Assembly (NCBI GenBank): GCA_903970475.1
Contig: CAJCIQ010000217.1
Location: forward strand, 1-40,885
Origin: Beijerinckiaceae bacterium
Lineage (GTDB): Bacteria > Bacteroidota > Bacteroidia > Chitinophagales > Chitinophagaceae
Length of the DNA stretch: 40,885 bases
Reading direction: 5' to 3'
The notes beneath the pieces were generated by a model. It was not told the origin of the DNA. It did no database searches and saw nothing but the letters and a program-made list of their open reading frames with translations. Made by a program: the position numbers and the translations under genes. Positions 1 to 8,184 of the stretch are shown one piece after another (position 1 is the first letter of the stretch; each line of letters begins with the position of its first letter).

Positions 1-32
1 GTACTGATGTCATTCAGGTTAATCTTCTTCAT
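1..32 (-). CDS. possible 5' end of a gene running off the left edge
   Basis: An ATG on the minus strand opens a frame reading MKKINLNDIS that continues past the window edge. It lies just downstream of the frr terminator, in a direction that would continue away from frr. A box TATCTTTA, one base off the Bacteroidota -7 consensus, lies about 35 bases upstream on the minus strand. Ten codons are too few to identify a product, and the frame could be chance. Confidence 0.25.
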   Translation of the reverse strand, partial: MKKINLNDIS

Positions 33-77
33 AGGTTGCTATCATCTAAGTAAAGAAAGTCTATACTTAAAGATATC

Positions 78-114
78 AAAAAAAGGAGAGGTTACACCGT
101 CATTATCTCCTTTT
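78..114 (-). terminator. intrinsic terminator of frr
   Basis: A 9-bp stem (81-89 pairs with 106-114, core AAGGAGA/TCTCCTT) with a 16-base loop runs directly into a T-run on the minus strand. The stem spans the frr stop codon, so the last codons of frr form its upstream arm. The shape is that of a classical rho-independent terminator. Confidence 0.65.
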
Positions 115-655
115 CTTTAGCTTCAAGATGCTTCTCAATCAAGGCGATATACCGATCCGTTAGTTCCTGAACCTCTTTTTCTGCATCCTTTGCTACATCT
201 TCGCTAAGGCCATCTTTTTGCAGCTTTTTTATTTGCTCGATGGAATCTCTGCGTATGCTGCGGATAGCTACTTTAGATTGTTCCCCTTCCCCATTCACCC
301 TTTTTACCAGTTCCCTGCGTCTTTCTTCGGTTAATGGGGGTAGAAACAACCGGATAAGGACCCCATCATTCTGGGGATTAATGCCCAGGTTGGCGGCCAT
401 AATAGCCCTTTCAATGGGCTGCAACATATTTTTCTCCCAAGGTTGTATGCCTATGGTTCTGGCGTCCACTACCGTCACATTGGCCACCTGGCCAATAGGA
501 GTAGGGGCTCCATAATATTCAACATAAATACCTTCCAGCATTTGAGTATTCGCTTTTCCTGCCCTGATTTTTGTCAATTCTGTCTCCAGGTGGGCAATCC
601 CCTTTTGCATGTTTTCTTTGGTATCATCCAGTATAAAGTCAACTTCTTCCGACAT
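92..655 (-). CDS. frr: ribosome recycling factor
   Basis: The product is a 187-residue RRF of normal family length. With EF-G it splits the post-termination ribosome into subunits so that they can be reused, in the cytoplasm. The sequence has the expected N-terminal helix (HLETELTKIRAGKA), the inserted beta domain beginning near YYGAPTPI, and the C-terminal helices with RRDSIEQIKKLQKDG. The ATG at 655 follows a perfect -7 box by 22 bases, so frr has its own promoter. In many bacteria pyrH lies directly upstream of frr; here the upstream neighbour is a WecA-type transferase instead. Identification is secure. Confidence 0.97.
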   Translation of the reverse strand: MSEEVDFILDDTKENMQKGIAHLETELTKIRAGKANTQMLEGIYVEYYGAPTPIGQVANVTVVDARTIGIQPWEKNMLQPIERAIMAANLGINPQNDGVLIRLFLPPLTEERRRELVKRVNGEGEQSKVAIRSIRRDSIEQIKKLQKDGLSEDVAKDAEKEVQELTDRYIALIEKHLEAKEKEIMTV

Positions 656-677
656 ATAAGATTAATTATGTGCGGTG

Positions 678-685
678 CAAAACTA
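678..685 (-). promoter_or_regulatory. Bacteroidota-type promoter of frr (-7 box)
   Basis: On the minus strand the box reads TAGTTTTG, a perfect match to TAnnTTTG. A TTG at -33 position lies 22 bases upstream of the TA. The frr ATG follows after 22 bases. This is the sigma-factor recognition form typical of the phylum. Confidence 0.65.
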
Positions 686-719
686 TAAAAACCAATAAAA
701 ACAGCAATTAATTTTACGT

Positions 720-1934
720 CTATTCCTCCTCCATGGAGAAGACGGGCTGAATAGTAGGTGGCACCGCCACATTCTTTTGGGGCTCCAGGCTACCGGATTT
801 CCGATGTATGGGAATGCTCGCAACCTCTTGAAGGGCTAAGCCCTCAGCCACAGGAACAACGGGTTCCATACCGGTAATGGTAGCAATAATGGGGCGGGCG
901 GTAGGCCTGCGGAAATAAGTAACCAGCCCCGTAAAAGACAAACTAATTAAGGTAAGTCCCAGCAATAGGAAATAATTGCCTTCTGCCCTCATGGCAAATA
1001 CGCCCACAATCAATAACAAGTTATAGGCTGCAAGGGTAGCCGTGCAAACTGGATGAGAAAAACCACAATCCAACAGTAAGTGATGAATATGATTCCTGTC
1101 GGGAGAAAATGGAGAACGCCTGTGCAGGAATATCCTGATCACGAATACCCTGAGTGTATCAAACAAGGGCACCGCCAGTATTGCCAGGCCTACAGCAGGA
1201 GCAGAAGCGACAGGGACAATCGCTCCTGGAGCAGTGGATACCTTAATAAAATGGAGGACCATGATGGCATTGATCAAGCCCACCAACATAGAACCGGTGT
1301 CGCCCATGAATATTTTTGCAGGCGTATAATTGAACACCAGGAAAGCGCCTAAGCCACCGGCCAGGCTTAATCCCATTACAGCATACAAGGGATCTCCGGC
1401 GAAATAAAAATAGATTCCAAAGATCAATGAACTAATGATACCCAACGTACCGGCTAATCCATCCACCCCATCAATGAGGTTAAATGCATTGATGATAACA
1501 ATCACTGAAAAGTAGCTGATGATCAAACTAACGGCATAGGGTAATTCATATATACCAAAAATTCCATTCATGCTGGTCAAGCGGATATCTGCGAGATTTA
1601 TAATAATAAATGCAGCTGCAAGTTGCCCGATAAATTTTTTGAGGGGAGTAATAATCATCACGTCATCCTTAAGTCCCACTATGTACAGTAGGAATGAAGC
1701 AGCCACAATATACTGTAACCCTGCGGATGACTTCGACGGAACCGCAATCAGCATTGCCAGCAGAAAGCCCGCAAAAATCCCAAAGCCGCCTAAAGATGGA
1801 ACAGGCGCCTTATGAATTTTTCTTGAATCGGGTACATCTACCAGTTTTTTCGCTTTTGCGATTCTGACGATGACAGGTATTGATACATAGGTTATGATAA
1901 AAGAGACAAAAAAACCAATGATTAAGTTATCCAT
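720..1934 (-). CDS. WecA/TagO-family undecaprenyl-phosphate sugar-1-phosphate transferase
   Basis: This 404-residue multi-pass membrane protein belongs to the MraY/WecA family. Such enzymes move a sugar-1-phosphate from UDP-sugar to undecaprenyl phosphate and so start a cell-surface glycan. Visible family motifs are DVPDSRKIHK and PSLGG near the N-terminus, FNLIDGVDGLAG (the metal/substrate Asp loop), FMGDTGS, and the cytoplasmic loop RRSPFSPDRNHIHH. About 10-11 hydrophobic segments precede a hydrophilic tail of some 50 residues. I chose the ATG at 1934 (MDNLIIGFF), because it places the first membrane helix at the N-terminus; an upstream start would add 15 polar residues. The HIHH loop points to WecA/TagO rather than MraY. 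The exact sugar cannot be read from the sequence. Confidence 0.9.
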   Translation of the reverse strand: MDNLIIGFFVSFIITYVSIPVIVRIAKAKKLVDVPDSRKIHKAPVPSLGGFGIFAGFLLAMLIAVPSKSSAGLQYIVAASFLLYIVGLKDDVMIITPLKKFIGQLAAAFIIINLADIRLTSMNGIFGIYELPYAVSLIISYFSVIVIINAFNLIDGVDGLAGTLGIISSLIFGIYFYFAGDPLYAVMGLSLAGGLGAFLVFNYTPAKIFMGDTGSMLVGLINAIMVLHFIKVSTAPGAIVPVASAPAVGLAILAVPLFDTLRVFVIRIFLHRRSPFSPDRNHIHHLLLDCGFSHPVCTATLAAYNLLLIVGVFAMRAEGNYFLLLGLTLISLSFTGLVTYFRRPTARPIIATITGMEPVVPVAEGLALQEVASIPIHRKSGSLEPQKNVAVPPTIQPVFSMEEE

Positions 1935-2226
1935 CGGGCTAGCTTTTCTGGTTAAATAGGGTATAACATTGAAACACAATGCTATTCGACAACTTGGAAT
2001 GAAAATAATTCACAATAATAAGTCAAAATCGGCATTAGTATTAAGCAATTGGTGTTCAGTTTCCTCAAATGAGGGCATTTTATCCAAAAAAAACGTTAAA
2101 AAGCATGCCAAACTTTGCTTTTAGCGGGCTACATGTATGCCTCTCCGTAAGCAGCAATCCTACCCGTCCAGTAATATAGACTCATCCACAGGGCAAAACG
2201 TTTGCCGGGTCAAAAAAAAATTCTGG
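1935..2226. other. divergent intergenic region wecA-like / tkt
   Basis: This gap separates two divergent genes. It carries no convincing ORF. A promoter for the plus-strand transketolase gene lies at its right end. An imperfect AT-rich stem around 2098-2139 (AAAAGCA against TGCTTTT) is visible. I found no perfect TAnnTTTG box for the minus-strand wecA-like gene. Confidence 0.5.
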
Positions 2227-2234
2227 TACATTTG
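2201..2234 (+). promoter_or_regulatory. Bacteroidota-type promoter of the transketolase subunit gene
   Basis: A -33 TTTG (2201-2204) and a perfect -7 box TACATTTG (2227-2234) are separated by 22 bases. The ATG at 2252 follows 17 bases later. Confidence 0.65.
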
Positions 2235-2251
2235 TCAACAATTGAAAAAAT

Positions 2252-3085
2252 ATGACTGACTTAAAAGCCACAGCCTCCCAAATCAGGAGAGATATCGTAC
2301 GTATGGTCCACGCCGTACAAAGCGGGCATCCAGGAGGTTCCCTGGGATGCGCAGACTTCTTTACCGCTCTTTATTTCAGCGTAATGGAGCACAATCCGGA
2401 CTTCCACATGGACGGACGCAATGAAGACATCTTTTTCCTTTCAAATGGACATATATCCCCAGTTTTTTATTCGGCTTTGGCCAGAAGCGGTTATTTCCCC
2501 ATCCAGGAACTAAGCACTTTCCGGAAGCTCAATTCCCGTCTTCAGGGACATCCGACAACCCACGAACACCTGCCAGGGATCAGGGTAGCTTCAGGCTCCT
2601 TAGGACAAGGTATGAGTGTTGCCATAGGAGCCGCTTTGGCCAAAAAAATGAACAAAGACAGCCATTTGGTCTTTTCCTTGCACGGTGACGGTGAACTCGA
2701 TGAGGGTCAGAACTGGGAAGCCATCATGAGCGCTCCTAACCTAGGAGCCGACAACCTGATTTCTACCATAGACTGGAACGGGCAGCAAATTGATGGTCCT
2801 ACAGCCAAAGTAATGAACCTGGGAAACCTAAGGCAAAAGTTTGAGATTTTTGGATGGGAGACCCTGGAAATGAATGGAAATGACATGGATGATGTGATCA
2901 CAAAACTGGGACAGGCCAAAGCCCTGACCGGAAAAGGAAAGCCTGTGGCTATCCTCATGCATACGGTCATGGGTAAGGGCGTAGATTTCATGGAAGGACA
3001 CCATGAGTGGCATGGAATTGCACCCAGCGATGCCCAATTAAAGGCCGCTCTGAATCAGCTCCCCGAGACGCTCGGTGATTATTAG
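2252..3085 (+). CDS. transketolase, N-terminal subunit
   Basis: This 277-residue protein is the thiamine-diphosphate/metal half of a split transketolase. The enzyme moves two-carbon units between sugar phosphates in the non-oxidative pentose phosphate pathway. The N-terminus has the family stretch SGHPGGSLGCADF. The ThDP/metal site is GDGELDEGQNWEA, followed by STIDWNGQQIDG. The protein ends where N-subunits normally end (HEWHGIAPS and a short tail). The pyrimidine-binding and C-terminal domains must come from a second subunit, which in many genomes is the next gene. Here the next gene is unrelated and on the other strand, so the partner is elsewhere or missing. Confidence 0.92.
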   Translation: MTDLKATASQIRRDIVRMVHAVQSGHPGGSLGCADFFTALYFSVMEHNPDFHMDGRNEDIFFLSNGHISPVFYSALARSGYFPIQELSTFRKLNSRLQGHPTTHEHLPGIRVASGSLGQGMSVAIGAALAKKMNKDSHLVFSLHGDGELDEGQNWEAIMSAPNLGADNLISTIDWNGQQIDGPTAKVMNLGNLRQKFEIFGWETLEMNGNDMDDVITKLGQAKALTGKGKPVAILMHTVMGKGVDFMEGHHEWHGIAPSDAQLKAALNQLPETLGDY

Positions 3086-3150
3086 GCCCCGCCCGTTCCG
3101 CATGGCATGCTTATAACAAAATGCCTAGTCCCTCAGAACGTGTTTATAGT

Positions 3151-3209
3151 AAAGAGACTGGTCCCCATGAACCTGGTTTTTCACAGCGTTCATGGGGGCC
3201 AGTCTCTTT
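3151..3209 (+). terminator. long near-perfect hairpin downstream of the transketolase subunit gene
   Basis: Arms 3151-3172 and 3188-3209 are complementary over 22 positions. The one exception is a G-U wobble when read as plus-strand RNA (an A-C mismatch on the other strand). The loop is 15 bases. The stem can be extended by TTTATA pairing with TATAAA past a two-base bulge. The right arm ends in a short T-run. It probably terminates the plus-strand transcript, but is much longer than usual. Confidence 0.55.
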
Positions 3210-3268
3210 TATAAATATCAATCTTACTTATTTCAATGTCAAATGTTAGTGGTGGACTGAGTTATACC

Positions 3269-3329
3269 AAAGTGGAAGGTCCACTAATAATCCGTTTTTT
3301 TCAGGGATTATTACTGGGCCTTCCACTTT
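3269..3329 (+). repeat. second long hairpin in the same gap
   Basis: Arms 3269-3293 and 3305-3329 pair over 25 positions with one G-U wobble and one C-C mismatch; the loop is 11 bases with a T-run inside. No T-run follows the stem, so simple intrinsic termination is less obvious than for the first hairpin. The T/G position again favours plus-strand RNA. Confidence 0.5.
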
Positions 3330-3428
3330 AGGGTGGGACGCTTTTTTCGCAGCTTTGTGCGGGCCTGCCGCGTTAGGGAGGGGCACCTTAAGGTCGTTAG
3401 GAACTGCGCGTTTTACGTAGCGAAGGAT

Positions 3429-4652
3429 TTACGACCGCAAATCGACCTTCTCCAAACTAGCCTTGCGGGCAGGATACCAGGAAGCCAGTATGGCTACAAT
3501 GAAAATGGATCCTACCACAATGGCAATATCGGATCCCAGGACCTTGACCGGATAATAGTCTATGACAAATGAACTGCCTTGAAGGGGAATGAGTTTATAT
3601 CGAATCTGCATCCAACAAATCAATAAGGCAAATCCTACCCCTAGAATAGTCCCCAAACCCGCCAGCAACATTCCTTCACCCAGAAATACCCTCTTTATAA
3701 AAGAATCCTGAGCACCCAGGGCCTTCAATACCTGTATATCTTTTTGCTTCTCCATCACCAGCATGGTTAAAGCTCCAACCATATTAAAAGCGGCGACCGA
3801 TAAAATCAATATTAGCAATCCAAAGATGAACCACTTCTCAATACGCATTACCGTATAAAGTGAGGCATTCTGTTCGTACCTGGATCGAACCAGGACCCCC
3901 TTTCCCAGTGTGGTTTGGACCGCTTTTTGGATTTCCAGTAAATAGGCAGGATGCGCCACGCTGATCTCTATGGCCGAATACTCATCATTTTTCAGCCCCA
4001 GCAAGGATTTAACCGTTCCGATATTGGTAATAACATATTTATCATCAAAATCTTCCTGAATGGCGAAAGTGCCGACAGGCTGAATAGCGCTTTCACTGAT
4101 GGCTTGAAGCGGATCAGCACCAGAGGGTACGCCTCTCTTAGGGAGGTAAGCGGTCAAAGGATAGATCGTCCTGTCTGAATATATTCCTAAGGCAGCCTCC
4201 ACCCCTGAACCTAGAATCATGTTGGGAGAGTCTACCGTTCCCAAATTATACTGACCCCGGATCAAATGGTCTTTCACTCCTGTGATAGAAGCGTATACAT
4301 TATCTACTCCTTTTAAAAATACCTGGGTAGTCTGGTTGTCTGCATTCTGGAGAATGCCTTTTTCTTCGGCCACACATGAAAAGGCCGCTACACCAGGTAT
4401 TTTCCTAAGCTTGTCCAGATCTGCTGTTGAAAGCACCAATACTTTGCCACTGGATGGCGTTACTTTCAAATCTGTGTAGAAAGAGGAATATAAGGAGCGG
4501 ACAAGGCCTTCGAAACCATTGAAAACACTAAGCACACAAACCAAGGCCGCTGCACCTACGGCAATGGCCAAAGTGGACACCCAGGCGATGACATTAATCG
4601 CATTGGTTGATTTCTTTGCTTTAAAATAACGCCAGGAGAATAATAGGTACAA
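3429..4652 (-). CDS. FtsX/LolC-LolE family ABC transporter permease
   Basis: This 407-residue inner-membrane protein has the LolE/MacB layout. One helix sits near residues 18-45 (preceded by FSWRYFKAKKSTNAINVI), then comes a large periplasmic domain, then three C-terminal helices that make up the FtsX domain. The stretch MEKQKDIQVLKALGA is the usual cytoplasmic coupling segment of these permeases. In Bacteroidota a single such permease is thought to work with a separate LolD-type ATPase to release lipoproteins from the inner membrane. No ATPase gene is adjacent. The gene lies 10 bases after rbfA and is probably co-transcribed with it. The precise cargo is inferred from family only. Confidence 0.85.
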   Translation of the reverse strand: MYLLFSWRYFKAKKSTNAINVIAWVSTLAIAVGAAALVCVLSVFNGFEGLVRSLYSSFYTDLKVTPSSGKVLVLSTADLDKLRKIPGVAAFSCVAEEKGILQNADNQTTQVFLKGVDNVYASITGVKDHLIRGQYNLGTVDSPNMILGSGVEAALGIYSDRTIYPLTAYLPKRGVPSGADPLQAISESAIQPVGTFAIQEDFDDKYVITNIGTVKSLLGLKNDEYSAIEISVAHPAYLLEIQKAVQTTLGKGVLVRSRYEQNASLYTVMRIEKWFIFGLLILILSVAAFNMVGALTMLVMEKQKDIQVLKALGAQDSFIKRVFLGEGMLLAGLGTILGVGFALLICWMQIRYKLIPLQGSSFVIDYYPVKVLGSDIAIVVGSIFIVAILASWYPARKASLEKVDLRS

Positions 4653-4662
4653 GGGCTATGAT

Positions 4663-5034
4663 TTAGGGGTTGGGTTTTTCCCGTTCCTCATTGATCTTTT
4701 TAAATATTTCTTCCATATGAAACACGTGCTCCAATGTGTCATCCACAAAGAATTTCAGTTCCGGCATTCGCCTTAGTTGATGCTTCACCTTTGCCGTTAA
4801 CTCCTTTTTGATTTCCCAGCCCCTGTCTTCTATGGTCTTCAGCGCCAGGTCTGGCTGCTGCACCTTAAAGAAGCTCAGGTATATTCTTGCCTCTAGTAAA
4901 TCAGGAGTCAGTTTTACGCCGGAAATGGATACCATACCCCCGTCAAGCATATTCAATCCCAAACGATTGAATATGGGATTTAGCTCCTCCGTGAGTAGCC
5001 CCCCTATTTGTTTCTGTCTCTTCCCTTCCTCCAT
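4663..5034 (-). CDS. rbfA: ribosome-binding factor A
   Basis: This 123-residue protein is RbfA, a small KH-fold factor that binds the 30S subunit and helps mature the 5' end of 16S rRNA. The N-terminus EGKRQKQIGGLLTEEL, the central VKLTPDLLEARIYLSFF and the C-terminal LRRMPELKFFVDDTLEH are diagnostic. It sits upstream of the LolE-like permease with a 10-base gap, suggesting one transcript. I saw no perfect -7 box directly upstream. Confidence 0.95.
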   Translation of the reverse strand: MEEGKRQKQIGGLLTEELNPIFNRLGLNMLDGGMVSISGVKLTPDLLEARIYLSFFKVQQPDLALKTIEDRGWEIKKELTAKVKHQLRRMPELKFFVDDTLEHVFHMEEIFKKINEEREKPNP

Positions 5035-5086
5035 GGTAAATGAATTTTAATTGAATTTCAGCCAGTTATACACAACCGTAAGGATG

Positions 5087-5115
5087 TTGACGGTTTGCAT
5101 TTTGTGTTAACTTTG
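5087..5115 (+). promoter_or_regulatory. Bacteroidota-type promoter of the MsbA-like gene
   Basis: A -33 TTG (5087-5089) and a perfect -7 box TAACTTTG (5108-5115) lie 21 bases apart, TTG to TA. The ATG at 5144 follows 28 bases after the box. Confidence 0.65.
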
Positions 5116-5143
5116 CTACCTCAAACTTAAGTTGTAAAACTAC

Positions 5144-6970
5144 ATGAATATTTTCTTTCGGCTTCTCCGTTTTTCCCGTCCTTACCACCACTACATTCCA
5201 GAGTACGCAATATATATATTCCTTTATATAATATTTGGGCTGGCCAGCTACCCCCTTTTGGCCCCCTTATTTGATATCCTGTTCAACACCATTCCAGAGG
5301 CTGTTAAACAATTACCCCATCCTTCCTTTTCCCTTAGTTATGTGAAGGATTTTTTCAACTACACCCTGGCACAATACATTGGCACACGCGATGGGCGCTT
5401 TAGGGTACTGGTGTATGTATGCGCCCTGATTGTTCTTTCGATCATACTGAAAAACCTTTTCGGCTTCCTTTCCCAACGGGTGATGACCCGTATGAGGGTT
5501 ACCATAGTCCGGAAACTGCGCAACCAATTGTACACCCAGTTCAGTAGGCAATCCTTACAATTTTATCATGGCCAGCGTAAGGGAGACCTGATATCCACCA
5601 TGAGTAACGATGTGGTGGAAATTGAAAACTCCCTCGTACAATCTGTTCAGGTCATCATGAGGGATCCATTCCAGATCATAGGCACTTTCGCCCTCCTGTT
5701 TTACATGTCCTTTAAGCTGACCCTGTTCACCCTTGTGTTTTTCCCAATATCAGGAATACTCATCACCACTGTATCCAAGAACCTGAAGAAAAGATCCATT
5801 CATAGTCAGGGTTTACTGGGTAAAATACTGAACATAACGGAAGAAACTTTGTCGGGCATCAGGATCATTAAGGGTTTCAATGCGGAGAAGTACATGGAAG
5901 AAAAGTTCGGCAAAGAAAACAATTCCTTTGCACAAACCACCAAATCCATCCTTAATCAGCGGGAACTGGCATCTCCCTTCTCAGAAATCATGGGTGTAAT
6001 AGTGATCGTGATCATCATGATCTATGGAGGCTATCTCATTATGCATAACAACTCCCTGCTTACCGCAGCGGGCTTCATCGCATATATCTCCTTGTACTTC
6101 CAAATCATTCAACCGGCCAAAAATATTGCCAGTGCCATATCTTACTTACAAAGAGGATTAGCCGCAGGTGAACGGGTATTGAAGATAATCGATTACCCCA
6201 ATCCTATCCAGAACAAACCGGACGCAAAACCAATTAAGGGATTCCATAAGGAAATCATATACAATAATGTGAGTTTCCATTATGAAACCTCAAACGTATT
6301 AGATGAGGTTACCTTGCATATTCCTAAAGGAAAGATAGTTGCCCTTGTCGGCAGCAGTGGAGCGGGAAAGTCAACCATGGCCGATTTACTACCTCGTTTC
6401 TATGATGTTACCTCAGGTAGCATCACCATAGATGGACAAGATATAAGGGATCTGACCATGGAATCAGTCCGGGATCTGATTGGCATTGTATCTCAGGAAG
6501 CCATACTCTTCAACGACACGGTCTTTAATAATATCGCCTTCGGTAACGAGAACGCAGATATGGAAGCCGTTGTACAGGCAGCCAAGGTCGCTAACGCGCA
6601 CGAGTTCATTTCCCAGATGGAACATGGATACCACTCATCTATCGGAGACAAGGGCATGAAATTAAGTGGGGGCCAGCGTCAAAGGCTGACTATAGCCAGG
6701 GCCATATTCAAAAATCCGGATATCCTGATCCTGGATGAAGCCACTTCGGCCTTAGATACAGAAAGTGAACGTTTGGTGCAGGATGCCATCAACAATTTAA
6801 TGAAAGATCGCACCAGTATTGTGATAGCCCATAGGCTTTCGACCATCCGCCACGCGGATGAAATCATCGTATTGTCTAAGGGGAAAATTGTAGAAAGAGG
6901 AAATCACCAGCAATTAATAGCATTGCAGGGCACTTATAAGCACCTCGTTGATATGCAGGAATTGAAATAA
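5144..6970 (+). CDS. MsbA-like ABC exporter (fused membrane and ATPase domains)
   Basis: This 608-residue half-transporter has a six-helix membrane domain over about residues 1-340, followed by the ATPase domain. The ATPase has Walker A (GSSGAGKST), the signature LSGGQRQR, Walker B (ILILDEATS) and the H-loop (IVIAHRLST), all intact. The family works as a homodimer in the inner membrane; the closest well-known relative flips lipid A. Lipid A core is a reasonable guess for this substrate but cannot be proved from sequence. The gene has its own promoter and ends in a perfect hairpin that overlaps its stop codon. Confidence 0.9.
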   Translation: MNIFFRLLRFSRPYHHYIPEYAIYIFLYIIFGLASYPLLAPLFDILFNTIPEAVKQLPHPSFSLSYVKDFFNYTLAQYIGTRDGRFRVLVYVCALIVLSIILKNLFGFLSQRVMTRMRVTIVRKLRNQLYTQFSRQSLQFYHGQRKGDLISTMSNDVVEIENSLVQSVQVIMRDPFQIIGTFALLFYMSFKLTLFTLVFFPISGILITTVSKNLKKRSIHSQGLLGKILNITEETLSGIRIIKGFNAEKYMEEKFGKENNSFAQTTKSILNQRELASPFSEIMGVIVIVIIMIYGGYLIMHNNSLLTAAGFIAYISLYFQIIQPAKNIASAISYLQRGLAAGERVLKIIDYPNPIQNKPDAKPIKGFHKEIIYNNVSFHYETSNVLDEVTLHIPKGKIVALVGSSGAGKSTMADLLPRFYDVTSGSITIDGQDIRDLTMESVRDLIGIVSQEAILFNDTVFNNIAFGNENADMEAVVQAAKVANAHEFISQMEHGYHSSIGDKGMKLSGGQRQRLTIARAIFKNPDILILDEATSALDTESERLVQDAINNLMKDRTSIVIAHRLSTIRHADEIIVLSKGKIVERGNHQQLIALQGTYKHLVDMQELK

Positions 6971-6997
6971 TAGAAGGAGGTTTCCTCCTTCTATTAT
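6967..6997. terminator. perfect 14-bp hairpin between convergent genes
   Basis: Arms 6967-6980 and 6984-6997 are perfectly complementary with a TTT loop. The left arm includes the stop codon of the ABC exporter, and the right arm ends one base before the stop codon of the DksA-family gene. Being symmetrical, it could serve both convergent transcripts. No strong T-run follows on either side. Confidence 0.55.
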
Positions 6998-6998
6998 G

Positions 6999-8183
6999 CT
7001 ATTGTATATTCTGATTTTCCGGCTTTTTCACCAATCCCATTTTAGCCTCAATACTCAAGGTGGCATGGGGTACGGCTCTCAGGCGGGCTTTGTCAATCAG
7101 CTTACCCGTAACCCGGCAAATACCATATGTTTTGTTTTCAATGCGCATGATCGCCTTTTCCAGGTGGTCAATGAATTGGATCTGACGGCTGGCCATCTGA
7201 CTTAGTTGTTCCCTCTCCATGCTAATGGAACCATCTTCCATTGTCATATAGCGGTTTTCACTCTCGTCACCACCCATTTCATCCTTACGGGTGATCAATC
7301 CTTGAAGATAGGTCAGTTCTTTCTTCGCGGCTTCCAGCTTGCGCATGATCAGGTCTTTGAACTCTGCCAGTTCAGCATCGCTATATCTCATCGTCGGTGC
7401 ATTAAGAATTGTATGACCCGGATCGTCCAGGACAGATTTAGTAAAATCGGGTTCGTATCTAACTGCCGTAGCTACCGAGGTTTTAATCGGTTTAAGTTCC
7501 ACCGGCTTGGTCTCAGGTTTAGGAATAGGACGTGCGATAGTCGTAGATTTTGGAGGTTCGACTTTTACCTCAGGGGCTTTGGCAATGGGCGCGACAGGCT
7601 TGGAGGCCGCAGGCGCCGGTGCCGTAGTCCCTGCTTTGGTAGCCGGGGCGGTTGCCTTCACGGGAGCCGAACCTGGTTTTATTACCGTAGCGGTTTTACT
7701 TGTTGTAGCGGTGGCTTTAGCCGTCACCGGGGCTGCTGTTTTAACAGCAACTGGCGCCGACTTTACTCCCTGGGCCTTGATTGGCTGGGCCGGAGCATTT
7801 TTTACTGCCGTGCTTGCTGTTTTAGCAGCCGGTGCAACGGCAGGCTTTACCGGTTTAGCCGGGGTCTGAACAGGACCCTTTTTAGCAGGGACTGCCGGCG
7901 CCTTGGTTGAAACCGGCGCCTTCTTAGCGACCTCAGCAGGTTTAACTGCCTTGGAAGCTGTAGGTTTTACAGCGGCCTTAGCAGGAGTAGCCTTTTTAAC
8001 GGCCTTGGCCGGAGCTGCCGACTTTACAGGGGCTGCTTTTTTGGGTGCCGTCTTAGCAGGGACGGGAATAGCCTTCTTTGCGGTTTTGGCAACAGGTTTT
8101 ACAGCGGCCTTTTTAGCCGGGGCTTTTTTTGCTGGTTGTGGTGCTTTCTTTGCAGATTTGGCCGCTTTTTTTACAGTTGCCAT
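6999..8183 (-). CDS. DksA/TraR-family protein with a long histone H1-like N-terminal tail
   Basis: This 394-residue protein has two unlike parts. Residues 1 to about 245 are almost only Lys, Ala, Pro, Val and Thr, with repeated KKA, PAK and VKPA words like histone H1 tails. Residues from about 246 to the end form a DksA-like domain: RYSDAELAEFKDLIMRKLE, a coiled coil, then YGICRVTGKLI and LRAVPHATLSIEAK. The usual four-cysteine zinc finger is reduced to one Cys, as in the common Bacteroidota branch of this family. DksA-like proteins bind RNA polymerase through the secondary channel. The tail suggests additional nucleic-acid binding, which is inference. The ATG overlaps nothing but lies one base after the ileS stop, so the two genes are surely co-transcribed. 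Confidence 0.85.
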   Translation of the reverse strand: MATVKKAAKSAKKAPQPAKKAPAKKAAVKPVAKTAKKAIPVPAKTAPKKAAPVKSAAPAKAVKKATPAKAAVKPTASKAVKPAEVAKKAPVSTKAPAVPAKKGPVQTPAKPVKPAVAPAAKTASTAVKNAPAQPIKAQGVKSAPVAVKTAAPVTAKATATTSKTATVIKPGSAPVKATAPATKAGTTAPAPAASKPVAPIAKAPEVKVEPPKSTTIARPIPKPETKPVELKPIKTSVATAVRYEPDFTKSVLDDPGHTILNAPTMRYSDAELAEFKDLIMRKLEAAKKELTYLQGLITRKDEMGGDESENRYMTMEDGSISMEREQLSQMASRQIQFIDHLEKAIMRIENKTYGICRVTGKLIDKARLRAVPHATLSIEAKMGLVKKPENQNIQ

Positions 8184-8184
8184 G

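Larger units (their letters stand above)
3086..3428. other. gene-free convergent intergenic region with two long hairpins
   Basis: This 343-base stretch lies between the convergent ends of the transketolase and LolE-like genes. It holds two long inverted repeats (3151-3209 and 3269-3329, listed separately). The remaining 99 bases up to the LolE-like stop codon contain no credible ORF and no recognisable RNA gene. Confidence 0.7.

Noticed and set aside
3333..3572. A 79-codon plus-strand frame after the second hairpin
   Set aside because: More than half overlaps the LolE-like gene on the other strand and the product has no recognisable feature.
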